Shown: positions 8,777 to 18,095 of the stretch, one piece after another
How positions within the stretch are numbered: position 1 is the first letter of the stretch
How the letters are laid out: each line of letters opens with the position of its first letter
Assembly (NCBI GenBank): GCA_020722095.1
Contig: DYLM01000001.1
Coordinates: forward strand, 1-48,925
Length of the DNA stretch: 48,925 nucleotides
Source of the DNA: Chloroherpeton thalassium
GTDB lineage: Bacteria; Bacteroidota; Ignavibacteria; Kapaibacteriales; UBA2268
Reading direction: 5' to 3'
The notes under the pieces: generated by a model
Told to the model about the DNA's origin: nothing
What the model saw: the letters and a program-made list of their open reading frames with translations, nothing else
The model's database searches: none
Translations under genes and position numbers: made by a program

Positions 8777-11700
8777 TTACTGATTCTTTCTACATAAAGC
8801 TGCATAGCTGCAATATTTACAGTTATCTTTTACTCTGGTTAATTTATACATTCCATCACCAATCATATCTTTGATTCTAAACATTTCGTTTTTTGATGCT
8901 TTAAGTATGTCTTCACTTTTTTCATTAGACTCCAAAACTATATTACATTCTTTTTGATTTTGGTAATAGTTGAAAAAATAATAAATTCCATATTTATAAT
9001 TATTTTCAATATTTTGACTTGCAAGTGATGTTTGGAGAGCAAGTATGTAAAGTGGCATTTGAAATGACGAGAAATTCTCAATTTTTTTATCATTTACATC
9101 ATTATCCTTAGACTTATAATCAGCAACAATAAAGTTCAATTTATCACTCTCATCTCTTTCAATTCTATCAATTTTTAGATTTAGCTTAATGAACTTATTA
9201 TTTTCATTCATAAGTTGTATATTTCTGATTTCATACTCGAATAATATTGGATAAGAGGACTTTTGTGTTTGATTTTGTATGTCAAAATTAATAAATCTAA
9301 GAAGTGGATTGGTTGCTAAACTATCCGATAATAAGCTGCGAGTGTTTACTTTTACTAAAGGATGTTTGTATATTGGATTTGATAGCTCTGAATTTATTAT
9401 TTTAAAAAGAATACTTTTGTAATCATTGAATTTTACAGCTTCAAGTTTTATTGGATTTTGAATTGAAAAAGAATTCTTGGCAACTTCTGAGTAAAATTTA
9501 TACAAAATCTTATGGTATAAATCGCCTAATTCAAGAAAATTTAATGATTCTGTCGTTATTTGTCTAATCTTGTAATTTAACAGTTTGTCTACATAATATT
9601 TATAAGAACATTTATTGAATGTTTCAAAATCACCAACAGAATAAGATTTATTCTCAACGAAAGATTTGTCAAAATCACATAAATTAATATGAATATTTTT
9701 TGATGAATTAATAAACGAAAATTGGCTTGTTTCTCCTTGTAAATATTTATGATAAGAATAGTCTTTATTATAAATAATTATTTTTTTAAAATCAATATTT
9801 TGATAGCTATTATTTTGAACTTCAAGTTTTTTGGATATTTTTAAATGTTCTAAGAAAGGAGAAGGCAGTATTTTATAACCATTACTTAAAGTAGGATAGA
9901 AAATAAATGCGTGCTGTTCAGAATCAATATTAAAATTTAAAAATTGGTAAAATAGAACCTTTTCGGAGCGATAATGAGCAATTTTACTATCGTAGATTTC
10001 CTTCCCTGTTAGCTTATCAGTTGAATATGGCTGTGGAAAAATCCCATCATTTGCACCACACAGAATTCTTACTTTTAGTGGTAATTGCCTGATTTGCTCT
10101 ATCGAAGTGAATAAAACACCGAAATTCTCTTTTAACTGAATTTGATAGGGTTGATGAGTTATTGCAATATTCAATCTTTCCAATAATTCCGACACATCAA
10201 CCGAAGCATTTGTGCTGTCAATATTTTGTGCTTTATACCATTCTGATATGTCGTTAAAAACAATAACTAATTGATTTAAAGCTTGAGCTTCTGCTTCGTA
10301 AGAAGTGAATAAATAATTTAAATTATGAAATTCATAATCATTTGTAGATGATTTAATTTTTTTAAATGCTTCTTGTAATTTATTAATTATTCCAAATTTT
10401 CTAATTATATTTTCAATATATAACTTGATTTTATTATACTGAATAGTTAACGAAAAATCAATAAACAACGATTCCAATTTTTCATAATCCGATATAAACT
10501 GACGTATTTTTGGAACAGTATCTTTAACATATTTGCTATAATAATAATCAGAAGTTTTTTTACCCTGTTCAGTTAAATATGCTATATAGGAGGTTGCTCT
10601 ATCCACTACATAATTATTATCAAAGTTAATGTAAGTTGCTTGTATTCTAAGTAGTTGCAAAATACTCTTAAAATTATTTGGATTTTCGATTTTCAAGTCC
10701 AAAAAAGGATTATCAATTAATCTTTTTAATTCTTCAATCGTAAAAGATCTGGATATAATTTTAAGTATAAGCATTACCAAGCTAACAAGTACAGAATTAT
10801 CAAGAGTTTTTCTATGTGTTATATTTATCGGGATATTAGCACTTTTAAAATTCTCGAAAATTTCTTGAGCATAAAGTTCGGGCTTTCTTGCAACAATGGC
10901 TATTTCGGATAATTTAATACCTTTTTCGATGTTTAGCATCTTAACAAGCTTAACTATATTTTTTATTTCATTATTAATAGTTGAAACTTCATAAATATTA
11001 ACTTTCTGTCTTAATTTTTCTAAATGATTGATTTTATTGATATTAAATAAATCTCGCTTAAGAATATCTCTAAAATTAATTTTTTCAAATGGCTCATCTT
11101 CAACAAAAATATCATCAGATGAAAGCAATTTATAGCCAGATTGAAACAAGGAAGAAATTGTTTCCTGTATATTGCCAAAAACAGGTCCGTAAGTTTCTGA
11201 ATAATCGAAAAACAGGGCAGTTGGAGTAGTGATATTTGCAAAATATGAAAGAATGCTTAGTTCCGTCTTTTTAAATTCAGTAAATCCATTAAATATTATG
11301 TACTTATTAGATATATCTGATAAAAATAATTTCGTAGGTAAATCATCGTAATTCATATTAGATAAATACTTAATTAATTCATCATATATCTTGGGAATAT
11401 CATAAAAGTTTTTAGGAATTGAATCATCAAAAGCATTTAATAAAACATTTATATCATTCGACTTATCCTTGTCGATTATTTGGAATTCATCATTTGAATC
11501 ATCGATATCTATAGTTCGAAGCAATCCTTGCTTTCTTAAATTAAGAATTGCTTCACCAATTTGATTTACAATATCAAGTCTAAGCTTATTTTGTTTGTAT
11601 CGATAATAATTTAAAGTTGCAGAATTTATAACTTTTTCAAGTAAAACCATTTTCAATCCATCAGACATCAAATGGTAATCTTTATTTATCTCCAGTTTAC

Positions 11701-11941
11701 TAAAAATATGAATAACAAAATTGTCAAAGTTAAATATATTGATTTCGGAAATTGGTCGGTTGTATCGTTCGGCATACCTTTTGATGATGTGATTCTTATA
11801 TAATCGAACTAATCGATTAGTAGGTACAATTAAATATAAATCACTTATTTTATCTTCTTCTATCAACTGATTTAAATATTCAATTGTATCTTCGAATAAA
11901 TACTTTTTATCAAAAGTGTTATTATGAACAACAAACGACAT
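8777..11941 (-). CDS. PD-(D/E)XK nuclease family protein, AddB-like with putative Fe-S cysteine cluster
   Basis: 1054 aa; SVGDFETFNKCSYKYYVDKLLNY, ELGDLYHKILYKFY, NFIVADYKSKD, C-terminal CKYCSYAALC. Confidence 0.8.
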   Translation of the reverse strand: MSFVVHNNTFDKKYLFEDTIEYLNQLIEEDKISDLYLIVPTNRLVRLYKNHIIKRYAERYNRPISEINIFNFDNFVIHIFSKLEINKDYHLMSDGLKMVLLEKVINSATLNYYRYKQNKLRLDIVNQIGEAILNLRKQGLLRTIDIDDSNDEFQIIDKDKSNDINVLLNAFDDSIPKNFYDIPKIYDELIKYLSNMNYDDLPTKLFLSDISNKYIIFNGFTEFKKTELSILSYFANITTPTALFFDYSETYGPVFGNIQETISSLFQSGYKLLSSDDIFVEDEPFEKINFRDILKRDLFNINKINHLEKLRQKVNIYEVSTINNEIKNIVKLVKMLNIEKGIKLSEIAIVARKPELYAQEIFENFKSANIPINITHRKTLDNSVLVSLVMLILKIISRSFTIEELKRLIDNPFLDLKIENPNNFKSILQLLRIQATYINFDNNYVVDRATSYIAYLTEQGKKTSDYYYSKYVKDTVPKIRQFISDYEKLESLFIDFSLTIQYNKIKLYIENIIRKFGIINKLQEAFKKIKSSTNDYEFHNLNYLFTSYEAEAQALNQLVIVFNDISEWYKAQNIDSTNASVDVSELLERLNIAITHQPYQIQLKENFGVLFTSIEQIRQLPLKVRILCGANDGIFPQPYSTDKLTGKEIYDSKIAHYRSEKVLFYQFLNFNIDSEQHAFIFYPTLSNGYKILPSPFLEHLKISKKLEVQNNSYQNIDFKKIIIYNKDYSYHKYLQGETSQFSFINSSKNIHINLCDFDKSFVENKSYSVGDFETFNKCSYKYYVDKLLNYKIRQITTESLNFLELGDLYHKILYKFYSEVAKNSFSIQNPIKLEAVKFNDYKSILFKIINSELSNPIYKHPLVKVNTRSLLSDSLATNPLLRFINFDIQNQTQKSSYPILFEYEIRNIQLMNENNKFIKLNLKIDRIERDESDKLNFIVADYKSKDNDVNDKKIENFSSFQMPLYILALQTSLASQNIENNYKYGIYYFFNYYQNQKECNIVLESNEKSEDILKASKNEMFRIKDMIGDGMYKLTRVKDNCKYCSYAALCRKNQ

Positions 11942-11944
11942 ATT

Positions 11945-12934
11945 TTAATAATCTCTTTTAAAAATTGATTCAATTTGATATTTAAGCAAATCTTTGTAAA
12001 TATTATCTTCGAAACTATCCAGAAGAAACATAATATCTTTGTAATAAGATTCTATTTTTGTTTCAACTAAATCAAATATTCCATTATCGCTCAAGTACTT
12101 AATCATCGTATTAATTTGATCTTCTTCTAAACCCTTATTTTGATAAAAAAGGTTCAATAAATCAATTTCTCCTTGTTTTTTGAATAATTCTTTTGCTTTT
12201 ATGATAATAAAAGTTTTCTTACCTTCAACTAAATCTTTGCCTACAACTTTGCCAAATTTAGGATTTACAGCAGTTAAATCTAATAAATCATCTTGCAACT
12301 GAAAAGCAGTACCCAAATATTTTCCAATATTTCTTAATTTCTCTAAATTTTCCTCAGAAGAATGAGCAATTAAACCACCAATTAATAATGAATTTTCAAT
12401 CAATTTTCCCGTTTTCAAATAAATCATTTTGAAATATTCATCTTCTGTAACATTAATTCTTTTTTCAAAATCCATATCAAAACCTTGACCTTCGCACACA
12501 TCTATCAAACTTTGAGTAAAAGATAACAATACATCTTTGCAACAATCTAACTGAACATCTTTTATGATATTCCTGAATGCAAGAGCAAGCAAGAGGTCGC
12601 CTGATAATATACCAACAGCACTATCCCATTTTTTATGGATAGTTTCCCTACCCCGTCTCATATCGCTATTATCCATAATATCATCGTGTATGAGTGTAAA
12701 ATTGTGCAATAGTTCTATAGCAGCAGCTGGCTTAAGTGCTTGGTGAATATCGCCTTTGAGCATACCTGCCGCCAGAATTGTTAAGAGTGGTCTGATGTGT
12801 TTGCCCGGAATTTCAAAAAGATACTTCAAAGGTTCGTACAAGTTTGATGGAGTTTTAATTTCCAGCAAAAAAGAAAATTGATCATTTATAAGTTTTTGTA
12901 TTTCGTTGTATTTTGTTAAAAGTTCATTATTCAT
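11945..12934 (-). CDS. Polyprenyl synthetase family protein (trans-isoprenyl diphosphate synthase)
   Basis: 329 aa; LLHNFTLIHDDIMDNSDMRRG and FQLQDDLLDL aspartate-rich motifs; GKHIRPLL. Confidence 0.93.
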   Translation of the reverse strand: MNNELLTKYNEIQKLINDQFSFLLEIKTPSNLYEPLKYLFEIPGKHIRPLLTILAAGMLKGDIHQALKPAAAIELLHNFTLIHDDIMDNSDMRRGRETIHKKWDSAVGILSGDLLLALAFRNIIKDVQLDCCKDVLLSFTQSLIDVCEGQGFDMDFEKRINVTEDEYFKMIYLKTGKLIENSLLIGGLIAHSSEENLEKLRNIGKYLGTAFQLQDDLLDLTAVNPKFGKVVGKDLVEGKKTFIIIKAKELFKKQGEIDLLNLFYQNKGLEEDQINTMIKYLSDNGIFDLVETKIESYYKDIMFLLDSFEDNIYKDLLKYQIESIFKRDY

Positions 12935-12937
12935 AAT

Positions 12938-14014
12938 CTATTTCCTTACATATTGTTTTCCAGGCAATTGTTTAATAATTCCACTAAATTCTAAATTAAA
13001 TAAACTTACAGATACTTCCGTGATATTATTCTCAAGCGAATTTAGTAAATAATCTATAGTTACAGGTTCGTATTTTATTAATTCATAAACAAGTTTATCT
13101 AATTCACTTGAGAAATTGATTTTGAGTTCTGCATTTTTAGAATTATAGTTCCAACCTAATTCTACGATAATTTCAGATGGGTCCAAGCAAATTTTAGCAA
13201 TGTCTTGTTTTATCAGATTATTACAGCCTTTGCTTCTTTCTGAAGTAATATTGCCAGGAATTGCAAACACGAGTCTGTTTTGTTCAAATGCAAATCGAGC
13301 AGTAATTAACGAACCACCTTTTTCGCCACTTTCAACAACTAATGTTGCATCACTAATTCCGCTTACAATTCTATTTCTTTGCGGGAAATAGCCTATTTTG
13401 GCTGCTTCGTCTGGTGGATACTCGCTAACTACAGCTCCGCCATTTTTAATTATTTCATTAGCCAAATTATTGGCATATACGGGAGAAATTTTATTCAAAC
13501 CCGAGGCAACTACAGCGATAGTAATTCCCTTATTTGCTAATGCTGTATGATGCGAAATAGTATCTATTCCAGTTGCTAAACCGCTTACAATAACACAATT
13601 ATTTTTAACTAAATCGCTTACAAATCTTTCTGTATTTAGTTTGCCATAAGTGGTGTATTTACGAGTACCAACAACAGAAACAAATTTTTGATCATTAAAA
13701 TTAAAAAGACCTTTTTTATATAAAATGAGTGGTGGAGATGAAATTTCTTTAAGTTTCAAAGGATATTTTTCTTGCCAATATGTGATAATTTCAATATCAT
13801 TCTCTCCACAAACTTTAATGATATTATCAATTTTATCTTTGTAATGTTTACTTATGTCGCCGATTAATTCTGTTTCGATTTTGGGAAATGTTTTGTAAAA
13901 ATCCTCAATCGAGTTGAATTTATCCACAAAATCAATAATCTGCTGGGATCTAAATCTATGCACAAAAAGCAGTTGATAAATATCAATTAATGTCCAATTT
14001 TTAAAAATATACAT
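12938..14014 (-). CDS. dprA: DNA-processing protein DprA (Smf)
   Basis: 358 aa; VVGTRKYTTYG, VSGLATGIDTISHHTAL, FPQRNRIVSGISDATLVVESGEKGGSLITARFA, FAIPGNI. Confidence 0.95.
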   Translation of the reverse strand: MYIFKNWTLIDIYQLLFVHRFRSQQIIDFVDKFNSIEDFYKTFPKIETELIGDISKHYKDKIDNIIKVCGENDIEIITYWQEKYPLKLKEISSPPLILYKKGLFNFNDQKFVSVVGTRKYTTYGKLNTERFVSDLVKNNCVIVSGLATGIDTISHHTALANKGITIAVVASGLNKISPVYANNLANEIIKNGGAVVSEYPPDEAAKIGYFPQRNRIVSGISDATLVVESGEKGGSLITARFAFEQNRLVFAIPGNITSERSKGCNNLIKQDIAKICLDPSEIIVELGWNYNSKNAELKINFSSELDKLVYELIKYEPVTIDYLLNSLENNITEVSVSLFNLEFSGIIKQLPGKQYVRK

Positions 14015-14066
14015 ATTTAAAATTTAAAAAATGTAAATTACTAAAAATTTATCAAGTAAAAATCAT

Positions 14067-14074
14067 TAATTTTG
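14067..14074 (+). promoter_or_regulatory. -7 box candidate (TAATTTTG) for tRNA-Glu
   Basis: taattttg 30 nt upstream of the tRNA 5' end. Confidence 0.45.
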
Positions 14075-14103
14075 TAATTAGTTATTTTAATGAAAACAAA
14101 ATT

Positions 14104-14175
14104 GGCATATTCGTCTAGTGGTTAGGACGCTGGCCTCTCACGCCGGTAACAGGGGTTCGAATCCCCTATGTGCTA
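14104..14175 (+). tRNA. tRNA-Glu (anticodon CUC)
   Basis: Folded by eye: acceptor GGCATAT/ATGTGCT (G1:U72), anticodon stem CTGGC-CTCTCAC-GCCGG, T arm AGGGG-TTCGAAT-CCCCT, discriminator A; CCA not encoded. Confidence 0.95.
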
Positions 14176-14297
14176 CAAAAAATTAACATTTATCAATGAA
14201 TAAATTAGTATTCATCTTTTGCATATTCATCATAATTCCAAAATAAACTAATTAACTTGATTAAAATTGCCAACAAAATTGAACACCTAATTATTTT

Positions 14298-15638
14298 ATG
14301 CAAATCAAAAATCATTTAGCAAAAATATCTTGGGCACTTGCAGACAAGGCATTATTCATTTTGTATGGGTTTATTTTCCTAATAATTATTCACTACACTA
14401 ATGTTGATGATTATGGACTATATTCACTTTTAGTAGTAATTCATACTTGGATTTTTACAATCAGCGATTCATTCTCGCTGCAAAGCATTATTCAATTTGG
14501 TTTTGATGAAAAGAACCAGAAAAAAGTAAATTTAATTAGTCTAATAATACATATAACCTTTACTTTATCAATTGCGTTAATAATTTTACTTTTATCAGGC
14601 ATCCTCTCAGGCTTATACGAGCCAAGAATTGGGGAAGTTGCATTTTATTTGCCATTATTAACCCTCGCATTTATTCCGAGGACTTTTGCTCAAAAGTTAA
14701 TTTATCGCAATCAAAGTATGCTAAAATTATTTATTTCGAATGCGTTTTTCTTCGGCACCACTACAATTTACTTGGGATATATAATATTGACTAACAAACA
14801 TTTATCGTTTAATAATTTAGTTTACAGTTATATATTTGGTGGAATTATTAGTTCAGTTATCACTTTATTTCTTGTTAAACAAGACCTTCGATTCAGCAGA
14901 AATGGTACAATTAACATTAAGAAAATAATAAATTTCAATTGGAAAACAACAATAATTGGTTTGTTATACTCATTTCCTAAACAATTTGAGTTAATTATTT
15001 TGAAATTCTTCTTTTCATTAGAGATTATTGGATTATACTCAGCTGCTAAAACTCTATTCAGAATTTTCGAAGAAGCCATTAGTGCGGTTACAGGTTTGCT
15101 TTACCCATCGTATGTAAAACAAATAGAAAGTAATAGAATGGATGATGCCAAAGATTTATTAATAAAATCTACTTCTTATGTTTTTTGGTCTTTTATCATA
15201 ATATCTTTGATTATAGTTAGTCCAGTGGGAACTTTGATTTTTGATTATATTATACCCGATAAATTCAATAAGTCAATGACTTATTTTTATTGGTTTTTAG
15301 CAATGTCTCCATTTTTATCTTTCCATCTATTTTACGCTTTATTCACTGCGATGAAACACTTAAAAATTATACTTATTGCCGAAATATTCTCAATAATCAT
15401 ATTTTTAATCATCTTCTTATTCGTATCTTACAATAATTTAACTAACTATATATCTTTTGGATTAATGGCATACAATATAGTTTTAGGTCTTTTTGGTTAC
15501 TTTATAGTTCAGAAAAGGTTAGATTATAAATTTTCTTACCTTTTTAGATTGTTTAATGATTTAAAATTTTTCTTTTTAAGAATAAAATGGCTACCTCATA
15601 ACTATGACGCCTCCGCGAAGCAATCTAAAAAAAAGTAG
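14298..15638 (+). CDS. Polysaccharide biosynthesis flippase (Wzx/PST, MATE-like oligosaccharide transporter)
   Basis: 446 aa; ~12 hydrophobic segments; N-terminal ALADKALFILYGFIFLIIIHYTNVDDYGLYSL typical of PST exporters. Confidence 0.85.
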   Translation: MQIKNHLAKISWALADKALFILYGFIFLIIIHYTNVDDYGLYSLLVVIHTWIFTISDSFSLQSIIQFGFDEKNQKKVNLISLIIHITFTLSIALIILLLSGILSGLYEPRIGEVAFYLPLLTLAFIPRTFAQKLIYRNQSMLKLFISNAFFFGTTTIYLGYIILTNKHLSFNNLVYSYIFGGIISSVITLFLVKQDLRFSRNGTINIKKIINFNWKTTIIGLLYSFPKQFELIILKFFFSLEIIGLYSAAKTLFRIFEEAISAVTGLLYPSYVKQIESNRMDDAKDLLIKSTSYVFWSFIIISLIIVSPVGTLIFDYIIPDKFNKSMTYFYWFLAMSPFLSFHLFYALFTAMKHLKIILIAEIFSIIIFLIIFLFVSYNNLTNYISFGLMAYNIVLGLFGYFIVQKRLDYKFSYLFRLFNDLKFFFLRIKWLPHNYDASAKQSKKK

Positions 15639-15665
15639 GAGATTTAGAAATAGGATATTTTTATC

Positions 15666-15776
15666 AGGACCTCCCCCTGACCCCCTCATTGAGGGGGAAA
15701 AGACAAAATTCTTCTTCACTGAGGGGGAAAAGACAAAAATCCCCCTCATTGAGGGGGAATAAAAGGGGGAGGATCT
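15666..15776. repeat. GC-rich repeat cluster with two CCCCCTCATTGAGGGGG hairpins and flanking inverted arms
   Basis: hairpins at 15681-15697 and 15741-15757; third GAGGGGGAAAAGACAAAA unit at ~15721; outer arms aggacctccccct / agggggaggatct; lies between convergent genes. Confidence 0.8.
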
Positions 15777-15864
15777 GAATCAATATATGAACCACTATGA
15801 TAATTTTGAATTATTTTTGACTTACGGAAAAGCCTCTAATTTTAAATGAGATTTAAGTATAATA

Positions 15865-16212
15865 TTATTTTTTTCCAAAATCTTTATCTTTTTCTTCAAT
15901 TACTTTAGCTTCAAATCCTAAATCTTTTATCACTCTGCAAACTTTCTCTGAATTAGTAATAGTTTTATCGTAAGTGATATAAGCCAATTTTTCATCTAAA
16001 TCAATGTATGTATCCAATACTCCTTCGTGATCTTTCAATTGAGTTTCAATCATATCTTTATCGTAAAAGGAATTAACTTGAACCGATAGTTTACATTCAA
16101 CTTTGTTATTGTTTGGATTGTTATCTTCCGCAAAAGTATTTGATGTGAATGCGAAGATTGTAAATAAAGCAACAACTAAAGCTGCTATTCTGTTGTATTT
16201 TGAATTTTTCAT
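15865..16212 (-). CDS. Secreted HMA-like (heavy-metal-associated fold) small protein lacking CxxC
   Basis: 115 aa; signal peptide; beta-alpha-beta pattern CKLSVQVNSFYDKDMIETQLKDHEGVLDTYIDLDEKLAYITYDKTITNSEKVCRVIKDLGFEAKV. Confidence 0.6.
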   Translation of the reverse strand: MKNSKYNRIAALVVALFTIFAFTSNTFAEDNNPNNNKVECKLSVQVNSFYDKDMIETQLKDHEGVLDTYIDLDEKLAYITYDKTITNSEKVCRVIKDLGFEAKVIEEKDKDFGKK

Positions 16213-16350
16213 TTTATACCTCTAAAATTTGTTAATTTATATGTTCTTGATTGATTTTACGATTTTTTTCAACAAAAGTTTCAAAAAGTAATTATTTTTT
16301 AATTTTTTTTGCTTAATTTTATAAATTCAACAATTCAAAAAGGATGAATT

Positions 16351-17349
16351 ATGAAAAAATCAAAAAACATTATTCTTTCGCTTGTATTGTTTCTTTTTTC
16401 AGTTAGCTCTATTTTTTCCCAATTGTTAGAGTATAAAGAAACAATAATCGGAAAACATTCAGACGAAGTGCTTGGGGTATTTGTAAACGAAGCAAATACA
16501 AAATTTGCAACAAGTTCGCTCGACGAAACAATTAAAATTTGGAGTCTGCCAGAAGGGAAAGAATTACTAACATTAAAAGGACACTTGGGAGCAGTTTATA
16601 ATCTTTCATTTTCTGGTAATGATTTGATGCTTGCAAGTGGCTCGGAAGACCAAACAATTCGAATTTGGAATGTTCAAACTGGAGCGCAGGAGAAAGTTCT
16701 TACAGGACACACAGGACCTGTAATTGGCGTTTATTTCAGTCAAGATGAGAATAACTCAATGATAGCATCTACAAGTTTTGACAAAACTGTAAAATTATGG
16801 GATGTTGCCACTGGAACAGAAATTAAAACTTTACGCGGACACACAGAAGCAACAAACAATGTAGCATATAGTTATGACGGTAAAACTATTGCGTCTTGCA
16901 GCGATGATTCAACAGTTAGAGTATGGTCAACTGACTTGACAACAAGTCAACCTTTAATGGTATTACGAGGACATAAAGCCCCAGTATTAACCGTTCTCTA
17001 TAGCTTTGATAGCCAAAAAATTGCATCTTCTGATTTATCAGGTGAAGTTGTAATTTGGGATGCAAAAACTGGAGAAATCCTGAGAAAATTCAAAGCTCAT
17101 AATGATATACTGCAAGATTTATCATTTGCTGCAGATAATCGTACTGTAGTAACCGGAAGTTTAGACAAGCACGTTAAATTATGGGATATTGAAGGTCCTG
17201 TTTTGCTTGCCGATGTCACTCTAAATGCAGGCGTTTGGTCGGTCGATTTAGTTTCTGATGCGAGTATTATTACTGTTGGTTGCGATGACGGAAGTGTTAG
17301 ATTACTTAAAAAAGTTGTTGCACCAGTTAAAAAAACAAAGAAAAAGTAA
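16351..17349 (+). CDS. WD40 repeat protein with N-terminal signal peptide
   Basis: 332 aa; ~7 repeats with GH...WD pattern (LKGHLGAVYNLSFSGND..IRIWNVQTG, LTGHTGPVIGVYFS..VKLWDVATG, LRGHTEATNNVAYS..VRVWS). Confidence 0.92.
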   Translation: MKKSKNIILSLVLFLFSVSSIFSQLLEYKETIIGKHSDEVLGVFVNEANTKFATSSLDETIKIWSLPEGKELLTLKGHLGAVYNLSFSGNDLMLASGSEDQTIRIWNVQTGAQEKVLTGHTGPVIGVYFSQDENNSMIASTSFDKTVKLWDVATGTEIKTLRGHTEATNNVAYSYDGKTIASCSDDSTVRVWSTDLTTSQPLMVLRGHKAPVLTVLYSFDSQKIASSDLSGEVVIWDAKTGEILRKFKAHNDILQDLSFAADNRTVVTGSLDKHVKLWDIEGPVLLADVTLNAGVWSVDLVSDASIITVGCDDGSVRLLKKVVAPVKKTKKK

Positions 17350-17361
17350 GGAGATAAAAAT

Positions 17362-18072
17362 ATGAAAAAAATATTTATTACAATATTTATTACAATAATT
17401 GCTGTAATGACTTTCTCGCAAATTGATGTATTTGCGTTTAATGTTGTTTCGGTTGGTGGTGCAACTTATGATGCAATTACCAAGAAACCAATTTCTGTAT
17501 ATATTGAAATTTTTGATGAAGCAGGTAAAAGATTGCAAAAAGTAAAAAGCAACGCCAAAGATGGTTATTATTTCATCACAGGACTAAAACCAGGCCAAAC
17601 ATACGAACTCCGCTGTGCTGAATTCGAATATATGAAACAATCAGTAATTGTATCTACTCCTGCTTCTGAAAAATACCAAGAGATTTCAAAAGATTTACTC
17701 TTTACCCCCAAGAAAGTTGGAATTCAAATACCAGTTGATGTAAAACTCTTTGAATTTTCAAAATCTTCACTTAAAAATGGTACTGATCTATTTTTAAATC
17801 AAAATCTTGAATGTTTAAAACTTAATCCAACTGTAAAAATTAAGATTGTATCTTATCCCGATAATGATAACGACCCCGCAAAAAATGCTCAATTAACTCT
17901 TGAGAGAAGCAATGCTATTCGTAATTATCTTATCGGGAAAGGATTGGAACAAGATAGAGTTGTCACCGAAGGTGCGTCAAATGTAGATCCCAAAAACCCC
18001 GTTCCAGTTGGCAAGGCTTCAAAAGGCAAAAGATATGTGGGTAAATCTTACTTTTTTATTGAAGCATATTAA
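17362..18072 (+). CDS. OmpA family protein with N-terminal carboxypeptidase-regulatory-like domain
   Basis: 236 aa; signal peptide; VGGATYDAITKKPISVYIEIFDEAGKRLQKVKSNAKDGYYFITGLKPGQTYEL (CRD-like) then OmpA_C-like NAQLTLERSNAIRNYLIGKGLEQDRVVTEGAS. Confidence 0.82.
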   Translation: MKKIFITIFITIIAVMTFSQIDVFAFNVVSVGGATYDAITKKPISVYIEIFDEAGKRLQKVKSNAKDGYYFITGLKPGQTYELRCAEFEYMKQSVIVSTPASEKYQEISKDLLFTPKKVGIQIPVDVKLFEFSKSSLKNGTDLFLNQNLECLKLNPTVKIKIVSYPDNDNDPAKNAQLTLERSNAIRNYLIGKGLEQDRVVTEGASNVDPKNPVPVGKASKGKRYVGKSYFFIEAY

Positions 18073-18095
18073 TTAATACTTCAAACAAGTAAGAA

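Noticed and set aside
15681-15757. Possible CRISPR-like array (repeated GAGGGGGAAAAGACAAAA)
   Set aside because: Only three degenerate units, variable and very short spacing, hairpins are self-contained, and no cas genes in the window.
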